Shown here piece after piece: positions 1 through 6,160 of a stretch of DNA of 7,526 nucleotides. Each line of letters starts with the position of its first letter. The stretch's first letter is position 1. The notes below the pieces were generated by a model, which was not told the origin of the DNA, searched no databases, and worked only from the letters and a program-made list of their open reading frames with translations. The position numbers and the translations under genes were made by a program. Origin of the DNA: an uncultured Rhizobiaceae group bacterium (GTDB lineage Bacteria > Pseudomonadota > Alphaproteobacteria > Rhizobiales > Rhizobiaceae); NCBI GenBank assembly GCA_938030645.1, contig CALHHQ010000157.1, positions 1 to 7,526 on the forward strand. The letters are read 5' to 3'.

Positions 1-1323
1 TCCAGCCATATTCACGGTGACCGTAAACACATCATTGAGATACATTTTCACAGGATCAGCGGCCATTTCTTTGTCCCCAATTGCAAAAGCAGCTGATGGT
101 GTGGCGGGCGTCAAAATTGTATCTATGCCTTGCGCGAACGCAGCTTCAAAATCCTGTTTAATAAGTGTGCGAACTTTCTGCGCTCGAATGTAGTAAGCAT
201 CGTAGAAACCGGCAGACAGAACATATGTGCCAATCATGATGCGGCGTTTCACCTCTTCGCCAAAACCGGCAGCACGGGTATTTTCATACATTTCATCAAT
301 GGAACCGCCGTCAACACGAAGGCCGTATTTCACACCATCATAACGCGCTAGGTTTGACGAGGCTTCCGCAGGCGCCACGATGTAGTAAGCAGGCAAAGCG
401 TATTTTGTATGCGGCAGCGAAATATCAATAATCTCCGCACCAGCATCTTTCATCATTTCGATGCCTTTTTGCCAAAGCTGCTCAATCTCTGGCGGCATGC
501 CGTCCAAACGATACTCCTTGGGAATACCAATTTTCATACCTTTGATAGATTTGCCAATAGACGCTTCATAGTCCGGCACAGGCAGGTCGGCGCATGTGGT
601 GTCTTTGACGTCCGGCGATGCCATAGATTTCAACATGATCGCAGCATCACGCACATCGCGGGTGATGGGCCCTGCCTGATCAAGCGATGAAGCAAACGCA
701 ACGGTACCCCAGCGCGAACAACGTCCATAAGTGGGCTTGATGCCAACGGTTCCTGTAAACGCTGCTGGTTGGCGAATAGAGCCGCCAGTGTCTGTTGCGG
801 TTGCGCCAGCGCAAAGATGTGCAGCAACGGCACTTGCAGACCCGCCGGATGAACCACCGGGAACCAGCTTGGTGCCGTCTTCACTACGCCACGGGTTTGT
901 CACCGCCCCATAGTAAGAAGTTTCATTGGAAGACCCCATGGCGAACTCGTCCATGTTGAGTTTCCCAATCATGACTGCGCCATCGTCAAACAAGTTTTGT
1001 GTGACTGTGGATTCATAACGCGGCTCAAAACCATCGAGAATGTGCGAACAGGCTTGCGTGTGCACACCTTTGGTCGCGAACAGATCTTTGATCCCCAAAG
1101 GAATACCTTCTAGGTCGCCACCCTCGCCTTGCGCCAATTTGGCATCCGATGCTTTGGCTTGCTCGATCGCCAAATCATCCGTCATTGTCACAAACGCATT
1201 CAAAGAGCTGTTCGCGGCATTCGCCGCTTCAAGATAAGCACTCGTGAGTTCTGTTGAAGTAATTTCCTTAGCGCGAAGTTTTTCACGGGCTTCAGAGATT
1301 GTGAGAGAAGTGAGATCGGTCAT
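1..1323 (-). CDS. gatA: Glutamyl-tRNA(Gln)/aspartyl-tRNA(Asn) amidotransferase subunit A, 3' end outside window
   Basis: GatA is the amidase subunit of the cytoplasmic GatCAB complex. It hydrolyses glutamine to ammonia, which is passed to GatB to convert Glu-tRNA(Gln) to Gln-tRNA(Gln), and in many bacteria Asp-tRNA(Asn) to Asn-tRNA(Asn). The frame starts at the ATG (MTDLTSLTISEAR) and stays open for 441 codons to the left edge. Family members are about 490 residues, so roughly the last 50 are missing from the window. The amidase-signature catalytic triad is present: Lys79 (GIPLGIKDL), cis-Ser158 in PGGSSGGS (155-162) and the nucleophile Ser182 in TDTGGSIRQP. The Lys79 numbering and the 24-residue Ser-Ser spacing match the family. 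It follows gatC by 53 bp on the same strand, with no clear Shine-Dalgarno before its ATG and no terminator in the gap, so it is probably co-transcribed. gatB is expected just beyond the edge. Identification is very secure. Confidence 0.97.
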   Translation of the reverse strand, partial: MTDLTSLTISEAREKLRAKEITSTELTSAYLEAANAANSSLNAFVTMTDDLAIEQAKASDAKLAQGEGGDLEGIPLGIKDLFATKGVHTQACSHILDGFEPRYESTVTQNLFDDGAVMIGKLNMDEFAMGSSNETSYYGAVTNPWRSEDGTKLVPGGSSGGSASAVAAHLCAGATATDTGGSIRQPAAFTGTVGIKPTYGRCSRWGTVAFASSLDQAGPITRDVRDAAIMLKSMASPDVKDTTCADLPVPDYEASIGKSIKGMKIGIPKEYRLDGMPPEIEQLWQKGIEMMKDAGAEIIDISLPHTKYALPAYYIVAPAEASSNLARYDGVKYGLRVDGGSIDEMYENTRAAGFGEEVKRRIMIGTYVLSAGFYDAYYIRAQKVRTLIKQDFEAAFAQGIDTILTPATPSAAFAIGDKEMAADPVKMYLNDVFTVTVNMAG

Positions 1324-1376
1324 AGGAACGGAATTTTCTGAATTGGGAGTTTGAAAGTGACAAGATCGAATTCGGT

Positions 1377-1664
1377 TTATTCGACCACTTTGGGCACCAT
1401 GAAGAAATTGTCTTCGCTAGCGGGTGCATTTGCGGTTACGTCATCGGCGATATTTCCGTCGCTCACTTCATCCACACGTTTTGGCATTTCCATATCCACC
1501 ACCGAAGTCATGGGTTCGACACCATCTACATCAACATCATTCAATTGCTCAACGAAACCTAAAATAGTGTTGAGTTCTTCGCGCATGCTTTCCGCGCGTT
1601 CATCGGTGATTGCGATGCGGGAAAGTTTGGCAACGCGCTTAACTGTAGCGGTATCAACAGACAT
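1377..1664 (-). CDS. gatC: Glutamyl-tRNA(Gln)/aspartyl-tRNA(Asn) amidotransferase subunit C
   Basis: GatC is the small non-catalytic subunit that wraps around GatA and GatB and stabilises the GatCAB amidotransferase. The 95-residue product has the normal family length. It shows the family landmarks: an N-terminal helical segment with VKRVAKLSRIAI (8-19), a second helix EELNTILGFVEQLNDVDV (29-46), the following GVEPMTSV loop, and the acidic/proline C-terminal tail NAPASEDNFFMVPKVVE typical of GatC, where PxxxxxFxVPKVVE is widely conserved. It is the first gene of the gatC-gatA pair and lies 71 bp downstream of the UPF0173 hydrolase gene. That gap contains a plausible promoter. The ribosome binding site is weak (GGA about 9 nt before the ATG). 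Confidence 0.96.
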   Translation of the reverse strand: MSVDTATVKRVAKLSRIAITDERAESMREELNTILGFVEQLNDVDVDGVEPMTSVVDMEMPKRVDEVSDGNIADDVTANAPASEDNFFMVPKVVE

Positions 1665-1695
1665 GTTGTGTATCCGTGTTGGGGAGTTTCACTGC

Positions 1696-1724
1696 TCTAT
1701 AGTCAATCGTTGAAAAGCCTGCAA
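1696..1724 (-). promoter_or_regulatory. Candidate promoter for gatC-gatA
   Basis: Read on the minus strand, TTGCAG (1719-1724) is followed 17 bp later by TATAGA (1696-1701). Initiation would fall near 1689, giving a leader of about 25 nt before the gatC ATG at 1664. The -10 matches the sigma-70 consensus at 4 of 6 positions, but the -35 at only 3 of 6. Its position and spacing are right for the gene, and the downstream half of the gap has no competing candidate. A perfect 10-bp palindrome (TGCAATTGCA, 1720-1729) overlaps the -35, but palindromes of that size are expected by chance in a window this long. Confidence 0.35.
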
Positions 1725-1735
1725 TTGCATTGGTG

Positions 1736-2437
1736 TTAAAATTCCAAAGCCACACCAATCTCGGCTAATTTCACTTTGTCACTGCCATCCATAGCTGCCA
1801 AGAAACTGTCTGCTGTCTGGTCGATAGCTGGAAAAGTTCCAAAGTGACACGGAATAATAGTCTCAAAGTCGAAGAAACGTTTGCAGGATAAAGCTGCAAT
1901 TGCGCCACCCATTGTGTAGCGATCGCCAATCGGCACCAAACCAATCTGAGGTTGGTGTAGTTCGTTAATCAGCGCCATGTCTCCAAAAATATCCGTATCA
2001 CCCATGTGATAAACGGACTTTCCATTTTCGAAATGAAACACCAATCCATTCGGCATGCCCAAACTGTGCGCAACACCATCTTCATCCACATGAGCAGACG
2101 AATGAAACGCTTGAACCCATGTCATGGAAAACCCGTCGTGATGTACCGTTCCACCCGTGTTGCCCACATCGATGTTTTTGACACCTTTGCCGCCGAGCCA
2201 ATTGCCAAGGTCGCCATTGGCAATCACGGTCGCGCCCGTTTGCTTGGCAATCGCGACCGTGTCACCAATATGGTCTCCATGACCATGGGTCAAAGCGATG
2301 TGGGTCAAACCATCCAGTGCGGTCTCGCGATCATCTTCCTTGAAACTTGGATTGCCAGTGAAGAACGGATCGACAAGAATCTTGGCCTTATCAGTCTCCA
2401 GCTTAAAGGCGGAATGTCCGTACCAAGTGATTTTCAT
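1736..2437 (-). CDS. UPF0173 family metal-dependent hydrolase (metallo-beta-lactamase fold)
   Basis: This 233-residue cytoplasmic protein has the fold and metal ligands of the UPF0173 (YtkL-type) metal-dependent hydrolases. Its physiological substrate is unknown. Visible motifs are the N-terminal MKITWYGHSAFKLET start shared across the family, the signature THGHGDH (50-56: His51, His53, Asp55, His56) that binds two metals, His112/His116 in the FHSSAH segment, GDTD (147-150) and the terminal PCHFGTFP with His198. The frame is open for 26 more codons upstream, but the chosen ATG fits the family's N-terminus, has AGGAA 8 nt before it, and avoids overlap with divergent ruvX. It precedes gatC on the same strand by 71 bp, and this neighbourhood with ruvX is, as I recall, common in alphaproteobacteria. 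Fold and family are secure; the reaction is not known. Confidence 0.93.
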   Translation of the reverse strand: MKITWYGHSAFKLETDKAKILVDPFFTGNPSFKEDDRETALDGLTHIALTHGHGDHIGDTVAIAKQTGATVIANGDLGNWLGGKGVKNIDVGNTGGTVHHDGFSMTWVQAFHSSAHVDEDGVAHSLGMPNGLVFHFENGKSVYHMGDTDIFGDMALINELHQPQIGLVPIGDRYTMGGAIAALSCKRFFDFETIIPCHFGTFPAIDQTADSFLAAMDGSDKVKLAEIGVALEF

Positions 2438-2445
2438 ACCGTTTA

Positions 2446-2450
2446 TTCCT
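2446..2450 (-). promoter_or_regulatory. Ribosome binding site deciding the UPF0173 hydrolase start
   Basis: AGGAA on the minus strand, 8 nt before the ATG at 2435-2437. It supports this start over the in-frame upstream ATG at 2513-2515, which would add 26 residues without family resemblance and run into the ruvX coding region. Confidence 0.7.
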
Positions 2451-2482
2451 GTTTTCCGTGTCGAATCTGCTAACAACACCAA

Positions 2483-2974
2483 ATGGCCAATCCACCTGAT
2501 ATCACTGTTGAACAATTTGCTACATTGCTCAATGGGCGCGGACGTCTTCTTGGGCTGGATTTGGGCACGAAAACAATTGGCTTGGCCATTTCAGATTCTA
2601 ATTGGTCTATCGCATCCGCCGTGAAAACAATTCGCCGCACAAAGTTCACCGCAGATGTGAAAGAAATGATGGAGTTTGCGACATCAGAAAAAGTCGAAGG
2701 TTTTGTCCTCGGTCTGCCGCTCAATATGGATGGATCAGAAGGGCCGCGCGTTCAGAGCACTCGAGCATTTGCTCGAAATCTGGAGCGACATACGGATTTG
2801 CCACTGATCTATTGGGATGAAAGATTGTCCAGCTACACTGCGGAACAATACATGTTGGAAGCCGATTTATCTCGCAAGAAACGGGCGAAATCCATTGATC
2901 ACGCCGCCGCCAGCATCATTCTTCAAGGTTGTATTGATGCGCTTGCAGAAGTGCGTGATCGATTGAAGAACTGA
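2483..2974 (+). CDS. ruvX: RuvX/YqgF family RNase H-fold nuclease (putative Holliday junction resolvase / pre-16S rRNA nuclease)
   Basis: This is a 163-residue cytoplasmic protein of the YqgF (RuvX) family. The family is tied to maturation of the 16S rRNA 5' end and was earlier annotated as a Holliday junction resolvase. The RNase H-like fold is visible in order: GLDLGTKTIGLAISD (24-38) with catalytic Asp26, VLGLPLNMDGSEGPR (75-89), YWDERLSSYTAEQYM (110-124) with Glu113, and SIDHAAASIILQ (137-148) with Asp139, so the acidic catalytic set is complete. The preceding 20 or so residues (MANPPDITVEQFATLL) are a typical alphaproteobacterial N-terminal extension. The start sits only 45 bp from the divergent UPF0173 gene and has no recognisable Shine-Dalgarno. 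Its last 52 bp overlap the convergent membrane-protein gene. Confidence 0.95.
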   Translation: MANPPDITVEQFATLLNGRGRLLGLDLGTKTIGLAISDSNWSIASAVKTIRRTKFTADVKEMMEFATSEKVEGFVLGLPLNMDGSEGPRVQSTRAFARNLERHTDLPLIYWDERLSSYTAEQYMLEADLSRKKRAKSIDHAAASIILQGCIDALAEVRDRLKN

Positions 2975-3231
2975 CGCAGGAATGGGATCAAAGTTGCTCG
3001 TTTCTTGAAAGCAATGATCAACGCCACAATTCCGCTATCGAAAACAATAGCCCGCGCTGCCATGCCGGGAAGAATTTCTGGGTCGACACCCAACATATTG
3101 GCATAAATCGCAAACACTTTGTCATGCACTTCACGGGAGAACATGACATAGCCAAAATCATTGGACGCAAGACCATACCAAATGCCCATGAGGACGATTG
3201 GCGCAATCCAAAGAATCAAAAATATGCGCAT
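2923..3231 (-). CDS. Small conserved two-helix membrane protein, DUF6105-like
   Basis: A 102-residue protein of unknown function. It has an N-terminal hydrophobic segment (about 3-21, ILWIAPIVLMGIWYGL) that could be a signal anchor or first transmembrane helix. A polar stretch follows, with SREVHDKVFAIYANMLGVDP (32-51) and LPGMAARA, then a second hydrophobic segment (about 61-75, IVFDSGIVALIIAF), then a basic tail with KKR and RSR. From memory, the pattern (ILW..P, N-terminal WYGL, F..ND.GYVM, VHD.VF..Y...LGVDP..)PGM resembles a small Hyphomicrobiales family annotated DUF6105; this needs a profile search. The start ATG has no clear ribosome binding site. The 3' end overlaps the ruvX 3' end by 52 bp on the opposite strand, so the last residues, after about Ser92, are coded inside ruvX. 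It lies 125 bp downstream of aidB on the same strand. The sequence looks like a real protein, not a shadow frame. Confidence 0.78.
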   Translation of the reverse strand: MRIFLILWIAPIVLMGIWYGLASNDFGYVMFSREVHDKVFAIYANMLGVDPEILPGMAARAIVFDSGIVALIIAFKKRATLIPFLRQFFNRSRTSASASIQP

Positions 3232-3356
3232 ACTTTATTGCCGATCAAAAATAGCACTTCCCGAGAACTTCCGTTCAAAGTGCCCTTCAAATCGCTGCTC
3301 CGCAACGTAAACCATTTGTTAGGGTTAACGGCACGCAAGACTGGGGAAAACCGCGG

Positions 3357-4982
3357 TTAGTTTGGCCGACAAACATAGTCAATGATCGCGCTTGCATCGT
3401 AACGCGCATCCATCATTCCATATGTATGACGCCAAGGGCGCCCAAGGCGGGATTCAATGAATGCATCAGATATTTCATCCGGCAAAGTGCGCTTCATTTC
3501 TGCCGCTGCTGCCGTTAGCGCCAATTGCTCGGTGAACATGCGCGCAGACCCTTCATCTTCGAGCGCAATATTGCCCGCCACCCGCAAAACATCGATTGTT
3601 CCTGCAGCGTTTCCGCCAAAATCAAGGGCCAGCTTGTCCAATACCGATTGCACCGCTTTCGGCCCTTTTCGAAGCACCCGTAAAACATCAAGACACATGA
3701 TGTTACCAGAGCCTTCCCAAATCGCATTCAGAGGCGCTTCGCGATAAATGCGGGGCAGCGGACTTTCTTCCACATATCCATTCCCACCAAGGCATTCCAT
3801 CGCTTCATAAACCAGTTGCGGCGTCGTCTTACACACCCAATATTTGATCACAGGCGTCATCAAGCGAGCAAATGCCCCTTCACTGCCATCCATCGCGGCT
3901 GCGTCAAAACTTCGCGCCAAACGAAGGCTCAAAGCTTGTGCTGCGGCAACATCAAGCGCCATATCGGCAAGAACGCGCTGCATGAGCGGTTGGTCGATCA
4001 ACTTTTTTCCAAATGCAGAACGGTGCCTTGAATGGTGAACCGCTTCCGACAAAGCAGCACGCATTTGGCCAGATGAACCCAAAGAGACATCCAGGCGCGT
4101 AAGGGTGACCATTTCTAAAATGGTTTTGACACCCTGCCCTTCTTCTCCGAGCAACGTGCCAAACGTGTTCACGAACTTCACTTCTGAGGATGCGTTTGAG
4201 CGATTGCCCAGTTTGTTTTTCAAGCGTTGAAGCTGCAAACCATTATTGCTGCCGTCGGGCAGCAAACGGGGAATGAGAAAACAAGATTGCCCCACACTGG
4301 TTTGGGCCAGAATGAGAAATGCATCACACATGGGAGCGGAGAAAAACCACTTCTCACCATTGATGCGCCACATACCGACGGCACCACCCGCGTTTGACCG
4401 TTCCGCCTGAGTAGTATTTTGGCGAATATCGGACCCGCCTTGACGCTCGGTCATGCCCATACCAATGGTCAGGCCTGACTTCACCCCCGGCGACCGTTGG
4501 CTAGAATCATAGTCCCGCGATACAATGCGCGGCATCCAGTCCTTCAATATATCAGGTGTGGTCATCAATGCGGCGACTGACGCATTGGTCATGGTCAACG
4601 GGCAAGTATGTCCGCACTCAAGTTCAGACGTGAGAATAAATCGCACTGCGCGGGTTAGGTTTCGGTTGCCCTGCTCTTCTTCGCCCTCATCCCAAATGGA
4701 AGCATGAAGCCCCGCAGAAACCCCACGCCTCATCAATGCATGATAGGCAGGGTGAAACTCCACCACATCAATGCGCTCGCCTTTTGCATCATGAGTTCGC
4801 AGGACGGGCGTATTCTCATTGGCCAAGCGCGCGAGATCCAAAGCCTCCGGCGACGCCACCCATTTACCTTGCGCAGAAAATCCATCCAGCACGCTCTTCG
4901 GCAAGCCCTTAGTCAATTCCAGCAAAACACCGTCGGACCCAAAGGCGTTGTGTCCGGCATGAATAGGAGACTGATTGCTCAT
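3357..4982 (-). CDS. aidB: AidB-type acyl-CoA dehydrogenase family flavoprotein
   Basis: The product is 541 residues, the same length as E. coli AidB, and resembles it along most of its length. AidB is an FAD-binding acyl-CoA dehydrogenase homologue that also binds DNA; in E. coli it is induced by the adaptive response to alkylating agents, and its in vivo reaction is not settled. Visible matches: RLANENTPVLRTHDAKG (52-68), FHPAYHALM (76-84), CPLTMTNAS (127-135), the flavin-contacting GMGMTERQGGSD (174-185), GEKWFFSAP (209-217), LKNKLGNRSNASSEV (254-268), LGGNGYVEESPLPRIYRE (398-415) and IWEGSGNIMCLDVLRVL (421-437), whose Glu423 is at the position of the usual catalytic base. The C-terminal 100 residues, the DNA-binding domain in E. 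coli AidB, are much less alike, so DNA binding is uncertain. GGAA lies 6 nt before the ATG. It follows the small secreted protein by 75 bp with no terminator seen. Confidence 0.93.
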   Translation of the reverse strand: MSNQSPIHAGHNAFGSDGVLLELTKGLPKSVLDGFSAQGKWVASPEALDLARLANENTPVLRTHDAKGERIDVVEFHPAYHALMRRGVSAGLHASIWDEGEEEQGNRNLTRAVRFILTSELECGHTCPLTMTNASVAALMTTPDILKDWMPRIVSRDYDSSQRSPGVKSGLTIGMGMTERQGGSDIRQNTTQAERSNAGGAVGMWRINGEKWFFSAPMCDAFLILAQTSVGQSCFLIPRLLPDGSNNGLQLQRLKNKLGNRSNASSEVKFVNTFGTLLGEEGQGVKTILEMVTLTRLDVSLGSSGQMRAALSEAVHHSRHRSAFGKKLIDQPLMQRVLADMALDVAAAQALSLRLARSFDAAAMDGSEGAFARLMTPVIKYWVCKTTPQLVYEAMECLGGNGYVEESPLPRIYREAPLNAIWEGSGNIMCLDVLRVLRKGPKAVQSVLDKLALDFGGNAAGTIDVLRVAGNIALEDEGSARMFTEQLALTAAAAEMKRTLPDEISDAFIESRLGRPWRHTYGMMDARYDASAIIDYVCRPN

Positions 4983-5057
4983 AAGGCGTTCCGCAGATTC
5001 GTTTTTTGAACCCTACACAATTGTCAGTCTTGAAACGAACACTGAATCAAGTCCGCG

Positions 5058-5318
5058 CTAACGCCTTTTCTTGCGTTGGAGGTGGCAGATTTTTGTTTTG
5101 GAACCGTCACGATTGCGCTTCCAGCGGCAACCAGCATTCTTGGGCTTGTTCTTATAGATATAATATTTCGCGCGACGTTTTTTGTTGAACGTCTGGTTGG
5201 AAACATCATGCCCCCCAATGCGAACATTCTTACCAAACCGAACTTCAGCCTGCGCTACAGGCACAAGGCCAAGAGCCAAAATACTCATGCAAATGAAAGT
5301 CTTCGAAAGTTTCCGCAC
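5058..5318 (-). CDS. Small, highly basic secreted protein of unknown function
   Basis: An 86-residue product starting at GTG. Residues 1-24 form a classical Sec signal peptide: a positive start (MRKLSK), a hydrophobic core (FICMSILALGLVPV) and a cleavage site AQA|EV. The mature part of about 62 residues carries about 22 Arg/Lys against 3 acidic residues, so it is extremely basic. It has two cysteines (Cys64, Cys78) that could form a disulfide across CRWKRNRDGSKTKIC, and ends in QRKKRR. The segment FGKNVRIGGHDVSNQTFNKK looks like a conserved core; I have a vague memory of similar rhizobial hypothetical proteins but cannot name a family. The GTG start is chosen because TAGGAG lies 8 nt before it and the signal peptide begins there. 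It is divergent from the FMN-binding protein gene and upstream of aidB on the same strand by 75 bp. Function unknown; binding to an acidic surface or nucleic acid is only inference from charge. Confidence 0.85.
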   Translation of the reverse strand: MRKLSKTFICMSILALGLVPVAQAEVRFGKNVRIGGHDVSNQTFNKKRRAKYYIYKNKPKNAGCRWKRNRDGSKTKICHLQRKKRR

Positions 5319-5326
5319 AGCATTTG

Positions 5327-5332
5327 CTCCTA
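5327..5332 (-). promoter_or_regulatory. Strong ribosome binding site fixing a GTG start
   Basis: TAGGAG on the minus strand, 8 nt before the GTG at 5316-5318. A closer ATG (5321-5323) is only 3 nt from the motif, too near for normal initiation, and opens a different frame that ends after 12 codons. Confidence 0.75.
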
Positions 5333-5356
5333 AATCGACATCAAAACGCAGTTACC

Positions 5357-5384
5357 CTCATACAATACCTGCACCAAAGTTCAA
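5357..5384 (-). promoter_or_regulatory. Candidate promoter for the small basic secreted protein
   Basis: On the minus strand, TTGAAC (5379-5384) is followed after 16 bp by TATGAG (5357-5362). This gives a leader of roughly 35 nt in the 112-bp divergent region. Each hexamer matches the sigma-70 consensus at about 4 of 6 positions, so this is only a reasonable candidate. On the other strand TACAAT (5361-5366) overlaps the -10, with TCGACA (5335-5340) at a 20-bp spacing. If both are used, the two divergent promoters overlap. Confidence 0.3.
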
Positions 5385-5430
5385 AAACAGGTTATATCAC
5401 GCGGCAAGAAGAACGGATTGAGATCACCAC

Positions 5431-6045
5431 ATGACTAAAAAATTCATGGAAATGGCGTTCACGGAAGCCGTGCGCGAGTTGCAAACCGAAAACGGCAGCG
5501 CAGACCATTATTCTGGCGACAAGATTGGCTCTCCCCAGCCCGATCAATTCGGAGCCAACGAAGCTGATTACATCGCCAGATGCGACAGTTTTTACATGTC
5601 TTCCATCAATGCCAATGGCTGGCCCTATGTACAACACCGCGGCGGCCCCGCTGGGTTCTTGAAAGTCACCAGCCCGACCACGCTGGCCATGCCTGAATTT
5701 CCTGGCAACAGACAATATCTCACCATGGGCAATCTCGCGCAGAACGATAAAGTGTCACTGTTTTTAATGGACTACCCACGCAAGGCGCGCCTAAAAATCT
5801 TCGCTCGCGCAAAACTCGTTCAACTGACAGACGATCAAGAAACTGCGGAACTGATCAAACACCCCGCCATCGGCTTTGAAGCAACCCACGCTTTGACATT
5901 CAAACTCGAAGCTTTCGATTGGAACTGCCCAAAATATATCACACCGCGCTATACCGAAGATGACCTACGTGCGGTGACTGCTAAAATGACAAACAGGATC
6001 GCGGAATTGGAGGCCGAAATCGAAAAATCACGCCCCAACAACTAA
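5431..6045 (+). CDS. Pyridoxamine 5'-phosphate oxidase-like FMN-binding split-barrel protein
   Basis: A 204-residue cytoplasmic protein of the pyridoxamine-5'-phosphate oxidase-like (PPOX) superfamily, which bind FMN or related flavins as dimers. It is not PdxH itself: the sequence follows the subfamily with ADYIARCDSFYMSSI (45-59), NGWPYVQHRGGPAGFLKV (62-79), FPGNRQYLTMGNLAQNDKVS (90-109) and LFLMDYPRKARLKIFARAK (110-128). It then has EAFDWNCPKYITPRYTEDD (160-178) and a charged, probably helical or coiled-coil tail (179-200). The PYVQHRGG, GNRQY and RLKIFARA segments are the usual phosphate and flavin-contacting regions. The real substrate is unknown. The ATG has only a weak GAG 8 nt upstream; Met6 and Met8 are possible alternatives. 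It is divergent from the small secreted protein gene and 115 bp before pyrB on the same strand. Confidence 0.9.
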   Translation: MTKKFMEMAFTEAVRELQTENGSADHYSGDKIGSPQPDQFGANEADYIARCDSFYMSSINANGWPYVQHRGGPAGFLKVTSPTTLAMPEFPGNRQYLTMGNLAQNDKVSLFLMDYPRKARLKIFARAKLVQLTDDQETAELIKHPAIGFEATHALTFKLEAFDWNCPKYITPRYTEDDLRAVTAKMTNRIAELEAEIEKSRPNN

Positions 6046-6160
6046 ATGAAGTTTAGCATTTAAAATGGTCAGCAAATTGAACGCATCTGAAGCAGTTCTC
6101 GCTGAATAAATCACCATGGCGCTTGCCCTTGTTGCAAAAGCAGCCTAATTCACGGTTTTG

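Noticed and set aside
1351..1713. Open frame of 120 codons on the plus strand across gatC.
   Set aside because: It is the antisense of gatC, whose family pattern is clear; the product is Ser/Thr-rich and has no ribosome binding site.
1729..1759. Inverted repeat of 8 bp (ATTGGTGT / ACACCAAT) with a 15-nt loop at the end of the UPF0173 gene, considered as a terminator or attenuator.
   Set aside because: The stem is short and AT-rich, the loop is long, and no run of T follows on the minus strand. It is compatible with chance.
2006..2473. Open frame of 155 codons on the plus strand antisense to the UPF0173 hydrolase gene.
   Set aside because: The minus-strand gene has full metal-binding motifs and a ribosome binding site. 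The plus frame shows no domain and would end just before ruvX without a start signal.
3254..3283. Six-base inverted repeat (GCACTT / AAGTGC) and TTGAAC/TATTTT hexamers upstream of the small membrane-protein gene, considered as promoter or operator.
   Set aside because: The hexamer spacing is 19 bp with poor matches and the repeat is too short to separate from chance. The 125-bp gap otherwise shows no clear terminator or gene.
3349..3358. Palindrome AACCGCGGTT at the aidB stop codon, considered as a termination hairpin.
   Set aside because: It has no loop as written, no T-run follows in the direction of aidB transcription, and 10-bp palindromes are expected several times in a window of this size.
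6158..6160. TTG directly before the pyrB ATG as an alternative start.
   Set aside because: It would add one residue only; the ATG is the stronger initiator and neither has a distinguishing Shine-Dalgarno.
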